DNA of 64,000 bases from Pseudomonas oryzagri. GTDB lineage: Bacteria; Pseudomonadota; Gammaproteobacteria; Pseudomonadales; Pseudomonadaceae. Made by a program: the position numbers and the translations under genes. The stretch is taken from positions 313,993 through 377,992 of the forward strand of contig NZ_JAJHPU010000017.1 of NCBI RefSeq assembly GCF_020831405.1, written 5' to 3'. Positions 9,867 through 18,602 of this stretch are shown here, one piece after another. The notes below the pieces were generated by a model. That model ran no database searches. It was not told the origin of the DNA and was given only the letters and a program-made list of their open reading frames with translations. Every line of letters begins with the position of its first letter. The first letter of the stretch is position 1.

Positions 9867-10925
9867 TCAGCGCACGACCTGGGCCCAGGAAGCATCCACC
9901 GCGTTCTTCTGCTTGGCGGTCAGCGCCTCCAGGTAGTAGAAGCTGCGCCGCTGGTCGCCGGTGACCACCAGCTCCAGGCGTTCGCTGGCCAGCTTGGTCA
10001 TCGCCGGCGAGTCGATGCGGGTGACCGGGTAGAACAGGGTATCGCGGGAGTTGCGAGTGTTGGCCTCGGCGCTGGCCAGGTAGTCGATGAAGCGGTAGGC
10101 CGCGTCGACGTGCTCGGCGTTGCGGGGGATGGCCATGGTGTCGATGAACATCAGCGCGCCTTCGCGCGGGGTGACGAAGCGCAGCGGCGCGCCGCTGTCG
10201 GCCGCCTTGAGGACGTGGCCGCTCCAGGCCATGGCCATGCACAGCTTGCCGTTGGCCAACTGGTCGATGTAGGAGCTGTTGCCGAAGCTGGTGGACTTGC
10301 CGCGCAGCGCCGCCAGGTCGGCCCCGGCCTGCTGGATCTGCCGCGGGCCGCTGCGGCCGAGCGCCCGGCCCTTGTAGTTGAGCAGCAGCGACACCGCCTC
10401 CTCGCGCGCATCGAGCAGACCGATGCCGCACTGGGCCAGGCGGTCGCTGTTCTGCGTATCGAACAGCAGGCCCCAGCTGTCCTCGGGCTGGGTGCCGAGG
10501 GTGTCGACCACCTTGGAGACGTTCAGCGCCAGGCCGACGGTGCCCCACAGGTAGGGCACGGCGTAGCGGGTCTGGCCCTCGAAGCTGCTGAGCATGGCCA
10601 GCAGATCGGGGTCGACCTGCTTGAGATTGTCCAGCTTGGCGGGATTCAGCGGCTGCAGGCGTTGCGAATCGATCAGCGCCGGCAGATGGAAGTGGGCCGG
10701 GAACACCACGTCGTAACGGATGCCGAAGCCGACGTCGCGCAGCACGTCCTCGGCCTTGGTATAGGTGGTGTACTCCACCTTGATGCCGCTCTGCTTCTCG
10801 AACGCCTCGATCACCCCGGGCGACAGGCGACCCTCCCAGCCATACACCCGCACCACTTCGGCAGCCTGTGCCAGGGTCGCGCCCAGCCCGAGACCGAGCG
10901 CCAACGCCATACGCTTCAACATCAT
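9867..10925 (-). CDS. Periplasmic spermidine/putrescine-type binding protein (PotF/SpuD family)
   Basis: 352-residue extracellular solute-binding protein. A signal peptide (MMLKRMALALGLGLGATLAQA, cut after AQA) precedes EVVRVYGWEGRLSPGVIEAFEKQ, typical of PotD/PotF proteins. Start taken at 10925 because GAGGAG lies just upstream; an in-frame ATG at 10937 overlaps that site. No permease or ATPase genes adjoin it, so it is an orphan receptor whose ligand (polyamine or other cation) is uncertain. It ends close to the convergent acyltransferase gene. Confidence 0.88.
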   Translation of the reverse strand: MMLKRMALALGLGLGATLAQAAEVVRVYGWEGRLSPGVIEAFEKQSGIKVEYTTYTKAEDVLRDVGFGIRYDVVFPAHFHLPALIDSQRLQPLNPAKLDNLKQVDPDLLAMLSSFEGQTRYAVPYLWGTVGLALNVSKVVDTLGTQPEDSWGLLFDTQNSDRLAQCGIGLLDAREEAVSLLLNYKGRALGRSGPRQIQQAGADLAALRGKSTSFGNSSYIDQLANGKLCMAMAWSGHVLKAADSGAPLRFVTPREGALMFIDTMAIPRNAEHVDAAYRFIDYLASAEANTRNSRDTLFYPVTRIDSPAMTKLASERLELVVTGDQRRSFYYLEALTAKQKNAVDASWAQVVR

Positions 10926-11044
10926 CCTGCTCCTCATTGTTCTTGTCGGAGCGAGGTGGATCCATGGGGTCGGTCCATGACCGCGACCTCGCGCGCAGGA
11001 TTTAACCGAGCCCTACTACTTTTGTCGCATACGCGCGCTCGATT

Positions 11045-11060
11045 GGTGACGGACGTCACA
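11045..11060. promoter_or_regulatory. Possible CRP/Vfr-type site
   Basis: GGTGA-N6-TCACA, containing the palindrome GTGACG-GA-CGTCAC. It matches the CRP/Vfr half-sites except for one position. It lies about 120 bases upstream of the PotF-like gene and just after the ercS stop. Only the pattern is seen; binding is inference. Confidence 0.35.
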
Positions 11061-11063
11061 CTT

Positions 11064-12842
11064 TCAGGACAGGAACTGGCTCAGCGCGGCGCGCAGCTTG
11101 CCGGGCTTGACCGGCTTGTTGAGCAGCGGGATGCCCAGCTGGTGCAGATGGCGACGGCACTGCTCGCTGCGCTCGGCGGTGATGATCACCGCCGGCAGGG
11201 GCAGGTGGCTTTCCTCGCGCAGGCTGTGGATCAGGTCGCAGCCATTGGCGCCCTGGTCGAGGTGGTAGTCGACCAGCAGCAGCTCCGGCTGCCAGCCCGC
11301 GAGCTGCCCGCGCGCCTCCTCCAGGCCGTCGGCCAGGCGCACCTCGCAGCCCCACTGGGTGAGCAGCGCCTGCATGCTCTGCTGGATGTCCGGCTCGTTG
11401 TCGACCACCAGCACGCGGCGTCCCGGCAGCGGGTTGCCCGGGCTCTCCTGCGGCCGCGCCACCGGGGCCGCCGCCACGTACTCGGCGAGCGGCACCTCGA
11501 TGCTGAACAGCGAACCGCACCCCGGCAGCGACTGCACGCGGACGCGGTAGTCGAGCATGCGCGCGATGCGCTCGACGATGGCCAGGCCCAGGCCGACACC
11601 CTTGCGCTCGGCCGCGCGACTGGCCTCGAGCTGGTTGAACTCGAGGAAGATCTCCTCGAGCTTGTCCGCCGGGATGCCGCGGCCGGTGTCGGCCACCTGG
11701 ATCGACAGATAGCCGCCGCGCCGGCGGCAGCCGAGCAGCACGCGACCGTCGCTGGTATAGCGGCAGGCGTTGCTGAGGAAGTTGCGCAGGATGCGGGTGA
11801 GCAGGCGGAAGTCGGTGTGCACCGCCAGGCGCGGGATGCGCACGCGCAACTGGAGGCCGGCGGCCTCGGCCACCGACTGGAACTCCGAGGCCAGCGGCGC
11901 CAGCAGTTCGTCGAGACGGTACACCGCGAGGTCGGGGCGAATCGCCCGGCTGTCCAGGCGGGCGATGTCGAGCAGGTCGGCGAGCAGGTCCTCGGCGCCC
12001 TCCAGGGCCTGGTGGGTGCGCTCGACCAGGGTGCCCTCGGCGGCCGGCAGGTTGCGCTCGCGCAGGGTGGAAATCAGCAGACGCGCGGCGTTCAGCGGCT
12101 GCAGCAGGTCGTGGCTGGCCGCCGCCAGGTACTTGTCCTTGCTCTGGTTGGCCGCCTCGGCGGCATCGCGCGCCTCGCGCAGCTCGCACTGCACGCGCTC
12201 GCGCTCGCGGATCTCCTGCTGCAGGTGGCGGTTGGCCTCGAGCAGCTCGGCGGTACGCGCCGCCACTCGCCGCTCCAGCTCCACGTTCAGCTGCTGCTGG
12301 CGCAGCTGCGCCTGCTTGCGCTCGGTGATGTCGGCGACGAAGCCCTCGACCAGGCCCTCCTCGTCAGGCTTGAGCAGCAGGTTCATCAGCACGTCGATGT
12401 GGCTGCCGTCGCGGCGACGCAGCTGGGTCTCGTAGCCGAACAGGCCGTTGCCCTGGCGTAGCACCGCACCGATCCGCTTCAGCTCCTCGGCGCCGCCGAC
12501 GAACAGCTGTTCGGCCAGGTCGGTCCGCGACCACAGCACCTGCTGCGGGTCCTCGTAGCCCAGCATGTGCGCCAGCGCCGGATTGGCGGCGAGGATGCCG
12601 TGGTTGAGGTTGCCCTGGAAGATGCCGTGCACGGCGTGCTCGAACAGCCACTTGTAGCGGTTGCGCTCGCGCTCCAGCTCGTCGAGGCGCGCCGACAGCT
12701 CGGGGTAGTAGCTCTTGCGCGCCGAATGGCTGCCCAGGCCGAGCAGGTCGGCAACGTCCGGACGCGGCGCCGGCGCGGCGGCAGCCGCCTCCTGGCCTGC
12801 CGGTCCGGCGCTGCCGGGCCGCAATTCAGAGGGCTTCGCCAT
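11064..12842 (-). CDS. ercS: Hybrid sensor histidine kinase ErcS
   Basis: 592-residue soluble hybrid kinase matching ErcS, part of the regulatory cascade for ethanol oxidation in Pseudomonas. Order: a PAS/PAC domain (about 65-175, ending FVADITERKQ), a coiled coil (180-230), HisKA with His244 in ASHDLLQPLNAARLL, a HATPase with DTGRGIP and GVGLGLAIV, and a receiver domain with phospho-acceptor Asp525 in LLVDYHLD. There are no membrane helices. The ATG at 12842 lies inside the end of ercA (17-base overlap), so the two genes are co-translated. In P. aeruginosa the same order ercA-ercS follows pqqH. Confidence 0.9.
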   Translation of the reverse strand: MAKPSELRPGSAGPAGQEAAAAAPAPRPDVADLLGLGSHSARKSYYPELSARLDELERERNRYKWLFEHAVHGIFQGNLNHGILAANPALAHMLGYEDPQQVLWSRTDLAEQLFVGGAEELKRIGAVLRQGNGLFGYETQLRRRDGSHIDVLMNLLLKPDEEGLVEGFVADITERKQAQLRQQQLNVELERRVAARTAELLEANRHLQQEIRERERVQCELREARDAAEAANQSKDKYLAAASHDLLQPLNAARLLISTLRERNLPAAEGTLVERTHQALEGAEDLLADLLDIARLDSRAIRPDLAVYRLDELLAPLASEFQSVAEAAGLQLRVRIPRLAVHTDFRLLTRILRNFLSNACRYTSDGRVLLGCRRRGGYLSIQVADTGRGIPADKLEEIFLEFNQLEASRAAERKGVGLGLAIVERIARMLDYRVRVQSLPGCGSLFSIEVPLAEYVAAAPVARPQESPGNPLPGRRVLVVDNEPDIQQSMQALLTQWGCEVRLADGLEEARGQLAGWQPELLLVDYHLDQGANGCDLIHSLREESHLPLPAVIITAERSEQCRRHLHQLGIPLLNKPVKPGKLRAALSQFLS

Positions 12843-13983
12843 ATACCACCTCGACGTCGCGCTGAGTCGACTGCCGCGGATTGGTGAGGATGCACGGGTC
12901 CTGCATGGCGTGCTGGGACAGGAAGGGGATGTCCGAGCTGCCGACGCCGTGGCGACGCAGGGTCTCCTCGAAGCCGACCGCGTGCTTGAAGGCGATCAGG
13001 TGCTCGACCAGGCGGCTGCGCACCTGGTGCGAGGTCAGTCCGCGGCAGTCGAGGCCGAGGGTCTCGGCGACAATGCGGAAGCGCTCCGGCGCGGCGTCGA
13101 AGTTGAACGCCACCACGTGCTCGACCAGTGCGGCGTTGCACAGGCCGTGCGGCAGGTCGAGGAAGCCGCCAAGGCTGTGGCTCATGGCGTGCACTGCGCC
13201 AAGGATCGCGTTGGAGAAGGCAAGCCCCGCCTGCATGCTGCCGAGCATGATCTTCTCGCGCAGGGCGATGTCGTGGGGGGTGGCGATCATCGCCTCCAGG
13301 TTGCCGCCGATCAGGCGCATCGCCTCCAGCGCGTGCGGGTCGGTGAGCGGGCCGGCACCGGTGGAGACGTAGGCCTCGATGGCGTGCACCAGGGCGTCGA
13401 TGCCGGTACAGGCGGACAGGAAGGGATCCATGCTCACAGTGGTCTCCGGGTCGATCAGCGACACATCGGGAACCACCGCCTTGCTGACGATGGAGAACTT
13501 CATCCGCTCGGCCTGGTTGGAGATGATCACGAACTGCGACACGTCCGCCGAGGTGCCGGCGGTGGTGGGAATCAGGATCAAGGGCGGACTGGGCACGCGG
13601 ATGGTGTCCACGCCCTCGAACTCGAGGATGCTGCGCCCATGCGCGGCGACGATGCCGATGCCCTTGGCGCAGTCCATCGGGCTGCCGCCGCCCACCGCGA
13701 CTATCACGTCGCAGCCGCTGGCGCGGTACAGCTCGGCGCCGATCATCACTTCCTCGGAGCGCGGGTTGGGCGACACCCCGGTGAACAGCACGTGGGCGAT
13801 GCCCTGGCGATCGAGGCTGGCCAGCACGTCGCCCACCCAGCCCGCCGCCTGCACGCCGGGATCGGAGACCACCAGAACCTTGCGGGCACCGAAGGTCGCG
13901 GCATAGTTGCCGACCGAGTGGCGGGAACCGGCGCCGAAGATGATCTCCGGGCTGACGAACTTGCGAAGCGGCGAGATGGACAT
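12826..13983 (-). CDS. ercA: Iron-containing alcohol dehydrogenase ErcA
   Basis: 385-residue group III (iron-type) alcohol dehydrogenase. Signatures: GGGSPMDCAKGI (NAD binding), PTTAGTSAD, and the metal-ligand region HAMSHSLGGFLDLPHG. In P. aeruginosa ErcA is part of the regulatory set of the ethanol-oxidation system, so a signal-processing role is likely in addition to, or instead of, bulk catalysis. ATG at 13983 is chosen (MSISPLRKF) with AGG about 10 bases upstream; the frame extends further upstream but without homology. It overlaps ercS by 17 bases. Confidence 0.9.
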   Translation of the reverse strand: MSISPLRKFVSPEIIFGAGSRHSVGNYAATFGARKVLVVSDPGVQAAGWVGDVLASLDRQGIAHVLFTGVSPNPRSEEVMIGAELYRASGCDVIVAVGGGSPMDCAKGIGIVAAHGRSILEFEGVDTIRVPSPPLILIPTTAGTSADVSQFVIISNQAERMKFSIVSKAVVPDVSLIDPETTVSMDPFLSACTGIDALVHAIEAYVSTGAGPLTDPHALEAMRLIGGNLEAMIATPHDIALREKIMLGSMQAGLAFSNAILGAVHAMSHSLGGFLDLPHGLCNAALVEHVVAFNFDAAPERFRIVAETLGLDCRGLTSHQVRSRLVEHLIAFKHAVGFEETLRRHGVGSSDIPFLSQHAMQDPCILTNPRQSTQRDVEVVYGEAL

Positions 13984-14099
13984 GCAGAAACCTGACGGCA
14001 TCATTGTTGTTATGGGGTGTGTTATCGGCAACAGCCTACTGCATTGCTGGGGCATTGCAATCCACCGAAGGTGAGCGGCCCTGCGCCGATGCCAGCGGT

Positions 14100-16091
14100 C
14101 TAATCGAGCAACTCCCGGTAGAACGCCCACTCGCGGTGCAGGGCGTCGGCCAGATGGTCGGCCTGGCGGAAACCGTGCCGCTCGTCCGGATAGAGCCGGT
14201 ATTCGACCGCCACGCCGTTGCCGCGCAGGGCGGCGACCATCGTTTCGGTCTGCGCCGGCACCACCACGGCGTCCAGGCCCCCCTGGAAAAAGATCACCGG
14301 CGCAGCAATGCGCCCGGCATGATACAGCGGTGTGCGCGCCGCGTAGCGTTCGGCGTCGCGCAGCGGATCGCCGATCAGCCAGTCCAGATAGTCGCCCTCG
14401 AACTTGTGGGTGGCGCGGCGCAGGGCCAGCGGGTCGCTGACCCCGTACAGGCTGGCGCCGCCGCGGAACAGCGCGTGGAAGGCCAGCGCGCACAGCGCGG
14501 TATAGCCACCGGCGCTGGCGCCGCGGATAAAGGCGCGCGCGGCATCCACCAGGCCCCGCTCGCCCAGATGGCGCACCAGCGCGCAGGCATCCTCCACCTC
14601 GATATCGCCCCACGCGCCCTTAAGACGCAGCCGGCAGGCGCGACCGAAGCCGCTGGAGCCGCGGTAGTTGAGGTCGGCGACGGCGAAACCGCGCTGGGTC
14701 CAGAACTGGATGCGCGGATCGAACACCGGGTAGCAGGCCGAGGTCGGCCCGCCGTGCAGGAACAGCACCAGCGGCGGCCGCGCGCCGACCGGCAGCGTGC
14801 AGGCGGCGTTGCGCGGCGGATAGAAGAAGGCCTGGGCGCTCTCGCCCTCGCCCGTGGCGAAGCGCACCGACTGCGGGCGGGACAGTTCGGCCTCGGCCAG
14901 CGGCTGCGCGCCGCCGGCAAGGATGCGCCACTCACCCGAGTCGCGGGCGATGGCCAGCACCGCCGGCAGCCGGTCGGGCGCGGCGGCGATGCAGTAGAAG
15001 TGCGTGGCGTCGGCGGCCAGCTGGCGGAAACGGCTGAACTCGCTGGCCAGCCGTCGCTCGCGACCGGCGCCGTCGCGCTCGACCAGCAGGCCCCAGCCCT
15101 CGTCCAGACGCGCCAGCAGCCAGCCGCCCTGTTCCAGCGGCAGGTGGCTGACCGTGCCCAGTTGCCAGGGCGCCGGGGCGTGGTCGGCCGCGGCCATGGG
15201 CAGAGATTCGCTCCAGCCGGCCCCGTCGACGGTGGACAAGGCTGCGCCGTTGTCCACCCTACGTTCGACCTCGGCCGCAGGATGGCCGGAAACGGGGGTC
15301 CATCGACCGCCCTGCTCGCTCCACGGCTGCCACCAGCCGGCGCGGTCGCTCAGGCAGCTCAGACGGCCGTCGGCGGTAAAGGCGGGCTGCTGCAGGGACT
15401 GGTCGCCGGCGGCGCCGGCCACCACCTCGAACGCGCCCAGCACGCCATCGGCAGCGACCGCCGCCCGGCACAGGCGGGTACTGGTCCAGGGCAGCTCGGG
15501 GCGATCCCACTCGATCCAGGCCAGCTGGCGGCCATCGGCGGACAGCCGCGGCGCCGCGTAGAAGTCGGCGCCCTCGGCCAGCACGCGGCGCGTGCCGTCG
15601 GCCAGCGCCAGGCTGACCAGGCGGTGCACCACCGCCCCCTGCTCGCGGCGCTCCTCCACCGCCAGCACGGCCCGCCAGGCCGGCGCGAAGTGCAGGTCGC
15701 CGTAGCGACAGTCGGGATTGGCGGTCAGCGCCTGCAAGGCGCCGGGCGTGCCATCGGCCGCCACCGTGAGCAGATGGACCTGCTGGTCCGCCTCGCCGAC
15801 CAGCGCCACGCCGCCGTCCACCACGCAGAAGGCGCCGCCGCCGTATTCGTAGACCCGGCTGCGCACCGAGAAGCCCGGCGCGCTGAGGCGCCGCGCGCCG
15901 CCCGCGTGCCACAGCCACAGGCTGCAGACGGCTTCGCGCGGATCGAATTCGAGCCATAGCAGCCCACCGAGGCCGGTGCGCAGTTCGGCGAAGTCGCAAC
16001 TGGCCGCCGCGGCCTGCTCGGCCGACCAGCCGCTCGGCCAGTCGCCGCACGCCAGCGGGTGCGGAGCGGACGACGGCGCAGCCTTATCCAC
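14100..16091 (-). CDS. pqqH: S9 prolyl-oligopeptidase family protein PqqH
   Basis: Serine peptidase encoded after pqqE in Pseudomonas pqq clusters; a role in PQQ precursor processing has been suggested. An N-terminal propeller-like part is followed by an alpha/beta-hydrolase domain with the nucleophile in GASAGGYTAL, Asp in QGGLDAVVVPAQ and His in DERHGFR, plus the oxyanion segment LFLHGGPTS. The true start is uncertain: recognisable homology begins around WSAEQAAAASCDFAEL. GTG at 16091 is chosen because GAGGT precedes it by 7 bases, but this codon lies in a REP-like sequence. The frame stays open to 16391 through a tandem repeat. A 32-bp REP-like palindrome (15231-15262) is translated in frame as RRVDNGAALSTVDG. 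Gene identity is firm, 5' end is not. Confidence 0.82.
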   Translation of the reverse strand: MDKAAPSSAPHPLACGDWPSGWSAEQAAAASCDFAELRTGLGGLLWLEFDPREAVCSLWLWHAGGARRLSAPGFSVRSRVYEYGGGAFCVVDGGVALVGEADQQVHLLTVAADGTPGALQALTANPDCRYGDLHFAPAWRAVLAVEERREQGAVVHRLVSLALADGTRRVLAEGADFYAAPRLSADGRQLAWIEWDRPELPWTSTRLCRAAVAADGVLGAFEVVAGAAGDQSLQQPAFTADGRLSCLSDRAGWWQPWSEQGGRWTPVSGHPAAEVERRVDNGAALSTVDGAGWSESLPMAAADHAPAPWQLGTVSHLPLEQGGWLLARLDEGWGLLVERDGAGRERRLASEFSRFRQLAADATHFYCIAAAPDRLPAVLAIARDSGEWRILAGGAQPLAEAELSRPQSVRFATGEGESAQAFFYPPRNAACTLPVGARPPLVLFLHGGPTSACYPVFDPRIQFWTQRGFAVADLNYRGSSGFGRACRLRLKGAWGDIEVEDACALVRHLGERGLVDAARAFIRGASAGGYTALCALAFHALFRGGASLYGVSDPLALRRATHKFEGDYLDWLIGDPLRDAERYAARTPLYHAGRIAAPVIFFQGGLDAVVVPAQTETMVAALRGNGVAVEYRLYPDERHGFRQADHLADALHREWAFYRELLD
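15231..15262. repeat. REP-like palindrome (family A) inside the pqqH coding frame
   Basis: GGTGGACAA...TTGTCCACC followed by CTAC, identical over 32 bases to the intergenic copy at 33868-33899. Here it lies inside the peptidase gene and leaves its frame open. Confidence 0.85.
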
Positions 16092-16095
16092 CGCG
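16071..16095. repeat. Degenerate REP-like half element (family A)
   Basis: The reverse strand reads GGTGGATAAGGCTGCGCCG, one base different from the family-A core (GGTGGACAAGG...). It lies at the probable start of pqqH and could supply its GTG start codon. Confidence 0.6.
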
Positions 16096-16138
16096 CAGAC
16101 CTCGACGCGGCACAAGGCCGATGTGGTTTTCCATGGAG

Positions 16139-16243
16139 CGGCCACCCGGGGGACGGCCATCCAAGGGGCGGCCGTCCGCGGGGTGCCGATCCACGGCGCG
16201 GCCATTCGCGGGATAGCTCTCCACAGGGTGGCTGCCCACCCCA
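16139..16243. repeat. 15-bp tandem repeat, seven degenerate copies
   Basis: Seven consecutive 15-base units related to CGGCCATCCACGGGG fill the gap between pqqE and pqqH. Copies 1-3 and 5 are closest; 4, 6 and 7 are more diverged. On the minus strand in the pqqH frame they read as a ten-residue repeat of the type xAxPRxAAPW. Whether they are translated is unclear. Confidence 0.75.
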
Positions 16244-16264
16244 GCGACCGTACCCACCTGCCCC

Positions 16265-17419
16265 TCAGCTCTTGCAGATCAGCTGCGAGGCATGCACGTT
16301 GCGGTGGGTCAGCTCGTCCAGCCCCTTGGGCGCCTCCTCGGCCTGGCGCCGGGCGTCGAGGATCAGGCCGTGGTGCTGCGACTTGCCGCACACCGGGTCG
16401 GCGTTATCGGCGTCGCCGGTGAGCATGAACGCCTGGCAGCGGCAGCCCCCGAAGTCGCGGTCCTTCTCGTCGCAGGAGCGGCACGGCTCGGGCATCCAGT
16501 CGTCGCCGCGGTAGCGGTTGAAGCCGAAGGAGTCGTACCAGATGTGCTTGAGGCTGTGCTCGGTGACCTTGGGGAACTGCACCGGCAGCATCTTGGCGCT
16601 GTGGCAGGGCAACGCGGTGCCGTCCGGGGTGATGTCGAGGAACAGGCTGCCCCAGCCGTTCATGCAGGCCTTGGGGCGCTCCTCGTAGTAGTCGGGGGTG
16701 ACGAAGATCAGCTTGCAGGGGTGACCCTGCGCGGCCAGCTTGGCGCGCCACTCGTTGGTGATGCGCTCGGCGCGCTCCAGCTGCGCCTTGGTCGGCAGCA
16801 GCCCTGCGCGATTGAGCTCGGCCCAGCCGTAGAACTGGCAGGTGGCCAGCTCGACGAAGTCGGCCTCCAGCTCGATGCACAGCTCGATGATCCGCTCGAT
16901 GTTGTCGATGTTGTGCCGGTGGGTGACGAAGTTGAGCACCATCGGGTAGCCGTGCTTCTTCACCGCGCGGGCCATCGCCAGCTTCTGCGCGAAGGCCTTG
17001 CTGGAGCCGGCGAGCAGGTTGTTCACCTCCTCGTCGGCGGCCTGGAAGCTGATCTGGATGTGGTCCAGACCGGCCTCGGCGAACTCGGCGATGCGCTCCT
17101 CGGAGAGGCCGATCCCCGAGGTGATCAGATTGGTGTAGTAGCCCAGCTCGCGCGCGGCGCGGATCAGCTCGGTGAGGTCCTGGCGCACCAGCGGCTCGCC
17201 GCCGGAGAAGCCGAGCTGGGCGGCGCCCAGCTCGCGGGCCTGACGGAACACCTCGATCCACTGCGCGGTGGTGAGTTCCTCGCTCTGCTTGGCGAAATCC
17301 AGCGGGTTGGAGCAGTACGGGCACTGCAGCGGGCAGCGGTAGGTCAGCTCGGCCAGCAGCCACAACGGCGGGCCGGGAATGTGTCCCGGCTTAGCGAAAC
17401 TCGATCCAGAATCGTTCAC
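16265..17419 (-). CDS. pqqE: PQQ biosynthesis radical SAM enzyme PqqE
   Basis: Radical-SAM enzyme that forms the Glu-Tyr carbon-carbon bond in the PqqA peptide, working with PqqD. 384 residues. The SAM cluster motif is [16 protein letters not shown] is the GGEP SAM-binding motif, and the C-terminal SPASM-type cysteines ([34 protein letters not shown]) hold auxiliary clusters. The start is GTG at 17419, which overlaps pqqD by 29 bases; no better start lies before the conserved [14 protein letters not shown]. Confidence 0.95.
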   Translation of the reverse strand: MNDSGSSFAKPGHIPGPPLWLLAELTYRCPLQCPYCSNPLDFAKQSEELTTAQWIEVFRQARELGAAQLGFSGGEPLVRQDLTELIRAARELGYYTNLITSGIGLSEERIAEFAEAGLDHIQISFQAADEEVNNLLAGSSKAFAQKLAMARAVKKHGYPMVLNFVTHRHNIDNIERIIELCIELEADFVELATCQFYGWAELNRAGLLPTKAQLERAERITNEWRAKLAAQGHPCKLIFVTPDYYEERPKACMNGWGSLFLDITPDGTALPCHSAKMLPVQFPKVTEHSLKHIWYDSFGFNRYRGDDWMPEPCRSCDEKDRDFGGCRCQAFMLTGDADNADPVCGKSQHHGLILDARRQAEEAPKGLDELTHRNVHASQLICKS

Positions 17420-17669
17420 GCGCCACCTCCAGGAAAACCATGATGTCTTCGGCGATGCCCTGAACGTCCGGGAAGCGCGCGCTCAGATCGGCGACGATCG
17501 CGCCGATGCTGCGTTGTCCGTCGACCTCGGCGAGGATCGCCCCGGCGCTGTCGTTGAGCTTGATCATACCCTCGGGATAGAGCAATACGTGACAGCCCTG
17601 CGCCGGCTCCCACTGGAAGCGGAAGCCACGGCGCAGCACCGGCACCAGTTCGGTGTTCAAACCACTCAC
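17391..17669 (-). CDS. pqqD: PQQ peptide chaperone PqqD
   Basis: 92-residue RiPP recognition element that binds the PqqA precursor and presents it to PqqE. The family pattern is clear: [30 protein letters not shown], and the C-terminal helix [15 protein letters not shown]. The start GTG at 17669 overlaps the pqqC stop in a GTGA arrangement, indicating tight translational coupling. Confidence 0.93.
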   Translation of the reverse strand: MSGLNTELVPVLRRGFRFQWEPAQGCHVLLYPEGMIKLNDSAGAILAEVDGQRSIGAIVADLSARFPDVQGIAEDIMVFLEVARERFWIEFR

Positions 17670-18418
17670 AGCGCGATCCCCTTGTGCCAGACGCGCTCGG
17701 CGGTGACGGTGTGATAGGGCGGACGGTTCAGCTCGTAGGCCATGCTCATGGCGTCGAGCATGCTCCACAGCACGTCGAGCTTGAACTGCAGGATCTCCAG
17801 CATGCGCTGCTGGGCTTCGACGGTGGTGTAGTGGTCGAGGGTGATGCGTAGGCCGTGCTCGACGTCGCGGCGGGCTTCCTTCAGGCGCTTGCGGAAGTAG
17901 TCGTAGCCGCCGGCCTCGATCCACGGGTAGTGCGCCGGCCAGCTGTCCAGGCGCGACTGGTGAATGGTCGGCGCGAACAGCTCGGTCAGCGAGCTGCTGG
18001 CCGCTTCCTGCCAGGACGCGCGGCGCGCGAAGTTGACGTAGGCATCCACCGCGAAGCGCACACCGGGCAATACCAGTTCCTGGGACAACAACTGCTCGCG
18101 CTTGAGCCCCACCGCCTCGGCCAGACGCAGCCAGGCCTCGATGCCACCCTCCTCGCCCGGGGCACCGTCGTGGTCGATGATGCGCTGGATCCACAGCCGG
18201 CGGGTCTCGCGGTCCGGGCAGTTGGCCATGATCGCCGCATCCTTCACCGGGATGCACACCTGGTAGTAGAAGCGGTTGGCCACCCAGCCCTGGATCTGCT
18301 CGCGGGTCGCGCGGCCTTCGTACATGGCGACGTGGAAGGGGTGGTGGATGTGGTAGTAGGCACCCTTGGCGCGCAGCGCCTGCTCGAACTCGGCGGGGCT
18401 CATGGCAGTCTGGGTCAT
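17666..18418 (-). CDS. pqqC: Pyrroloquinoline-quinone synthase PqqC
   Basis: Cofactor-free oxidase that catalyses the last ring closure and eight-electron oxidation to PQQ. 250 residues, the standard length. Conserved blocks: [32 protein letters not shown] and the [14 protein letters not shown] helix. ATG at 18418 is chosen, with GAGGAG six bases upstream; the frame is open upstream without homology. A REP-like cassette lies between it and pqqB. Confidence 0.95.
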   Translation of the reverse strand: MTQTAMSPAEFEQALRAKGAYYHIHHPFHVAMYEGRATREQIQGWVANRFYYQVCIPVKDAAIMANCPDRETRRLWIQRIIDHDGAPGEEGGIEAWLRLAEAVGLKREQLLSQELVLPGVRFAVDAYVNFARRASWQEAASSSLTELFAPTIHQSRLDSWPAHYPWIEAGGYDYFRKRLKEARRDVEHGLRITLDHYTTVEAQQRMLEILQFKLDVLWSMLDAMSMAYELNRPPYHTVTAERVWHKGIAL

Positions 18419-18480
18419 CGTGGCTCCTCGGTGGCCGCAGTCGATGCGGCGCGTTGTTGTTCTGGGATCTGGCACCTTGC

Positions 18481-18594
18481 GCAGGGCGGGTCAGGCCGCA
18501 GGCCCTAACCCACCACCCGGCCGCAAGGCCGGCAATCGCGATGCCTGAGGGCATCTCTGGCGGGTTGCGCCGCCACGCGGCCAACCCACCCGAC
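18481..18594. repeat. REP-like cassette (family B) between pqqB and pqqC
   Basis: Three hairpins in a row: GCAGGGCGGGTCAGGCCGC...CTAACCCACC, a middle GATGCC-TGAG-GGCATC stem, and GGCGGGTTGCG...CCAACCCACC in opposite orientation. The same three-part order recurs at 39639-39751. It begins 8 bases after the pqqB stop and could lower expression of the distal pqq genes or protect mRNA ends. Confidence 0.75.
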
Positions 18595-18602
18595 GATCGG
18601 GT

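Noticed and set aside
12842..14613. Upstream extension of ercA into the pqqH region.
   Set aside because: The extra N-terminal sequence has no homology and overlaps coding sequence of pqqH in another frame. ATG at 13983 starts the recognisable protein.
16139..16243. Iteron-type binding sites of a replication origin.
   Set aside because: No replication gene or A+T-rich unwinding region is nearby, and the units are strongly diverged. A tandem duplication at a gene junction is simpler.
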